Shown here: in pieces, positions 63,721 through 64,000 of the stretch
Numbering within the stretch: position 1 is the stretch's first letter
Layout of the letters: the number at the start of each line of letters is the position of its first letter
Assembly (NCBI GenBank): GCA_013397075.1
Contig: VWZS01009594.1
Span: 383,697-447,696, forward strand
Origin: Rhabdornis inornatus
Lineage: Eukaryota > Chordata > Aves > Passeriformes > Rhabdornithidae
Direction of reading: 5' to 3'
DNA: 64,000 nucleotides
Translations under genes and position numbers: made by a program
Notes under the pieces: model-generated
The model's input: only the letters and a program-made list of their open reading frames with translations
The model's database searches: none
What the model was told of the DNA's origin: nothing

Positions 63721-64000
63721 CGCAGCTCCGCACCGCCCCTGCAAAAAGGCACGCGGCGCCTTTAAGAAAGGACTTCTTTCCTCTCCGGTTTGTTTACATC
63801 TCCCTCCGCCAACTGCAGCACCTCCGCATTCGCACGGAGCCGGGATCCTTCCGCTCCCCCCCTTCCCCCCGGGCCGGCGCAACCCTGAAGCTTCGCCCGG
63901 AGCCCGGAGCCCGGAGCCCGGAGCCCGGAGCCCGGAGCCCGGAGCCCGGAGCCCGGCCCTGTGTACGGCCCCCCGCCCCCGTCCCCGGACCGCAGCACCA
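63720..64000 (+). promoter_or_regulatory. CpG-rich region, possible start of the next gene (HEXIM1 by synteny)
   Basis: CpG-dense sequence with a heptamer array at its end. In mammals single-exon HEXIM1 follows ACBD4 on the same strand. No HEXIM1 coding sequence is inside the window, so this rests on gene order alone. Confidence 0.35.
63894..63956. repeat. Heptamer tandem repeat (agcccgg)n
   Basis: Eight perfect copies from 63901 to 63956 plus a partial one before. Its GC content suggests it may be hard to sequence. Confidence 0.97.

Overview
This window is vertebrate nuclear DNA and almost certainly avian. Five intron-containing genes can be read exon by exon with GT-AG splice sites. The introns are short, the GC content is high, nearly every intron carries its own minisatellite array, and at least seven 3'-end fragments of the bird-type CR1 LINE are present. 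All this fits a bird microchromosome (a songbird is possible but not shown). The gene order C1QL1 - DCAKD - NMT1 - PLCD3 - ACBD4 and all five orientations match human 17q21.31, where HEXIM1 comes next; the CpG-rich last 280 bases may be its upstream region.

Layout. 802-6473 (-): C1QL1, two exons around a 4.9 kb intron, with a 42-N gap 18 bases upstream of the start codon. 6534-13422: a repeat-rich intergenic region with several candidate regulatory blocks, including two look-alike elements at about 8756-8811 and 11082-11139. 13423-18335 (-): DCAKD, four coding exons, sharing a CpG-island promoter at about 21540-22350 with divergent NMT1. 21983-38204 (+): NMT1, twelve exons, 497 codons, complete. 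40224-51926 (-): PLCD3, sixteen deduced exons, about 776 codons. 56229-62723 (+): ACBD4, ten exons, 362 codons, with a C-terminal membrane anchor. 62724-64000: ACBD4 3' end and a CpG-rich tail.

The assembly has one clear fault. Bases 49065-50084 and 50318-51337 are the same 1,020 bases, bounded by single Ns, and the extra block splits PLCD3 exon 2. Removing it and overlapping a 4-base match restores the reading frame. PLCD3 should therefore be treated as intact in the animal and broken only in this sequence.

Functionally the genes are neighbours rather than a pathway: a secreted synaptic C1q-like protein, a dephospho-CoA kinase-like protein, the protein N-myristoyltransferase, a phosphoinositide phospholipase C and a peroxisomal acyl-CoA-binding tether. 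DCAKD, NMT1 and ACBD4 share a link to CoA or acyl-CoA, which may be coincidence. I see no mobile gene cassette, CRISPR array, RNA gene or viral gene. The most interesting unexplained signals are non-coding: the paired element upstream of C1QL1, the 41-base-phased CCAAT boxes before ACBD4, and the TAAT-rich islands around C1QL1.
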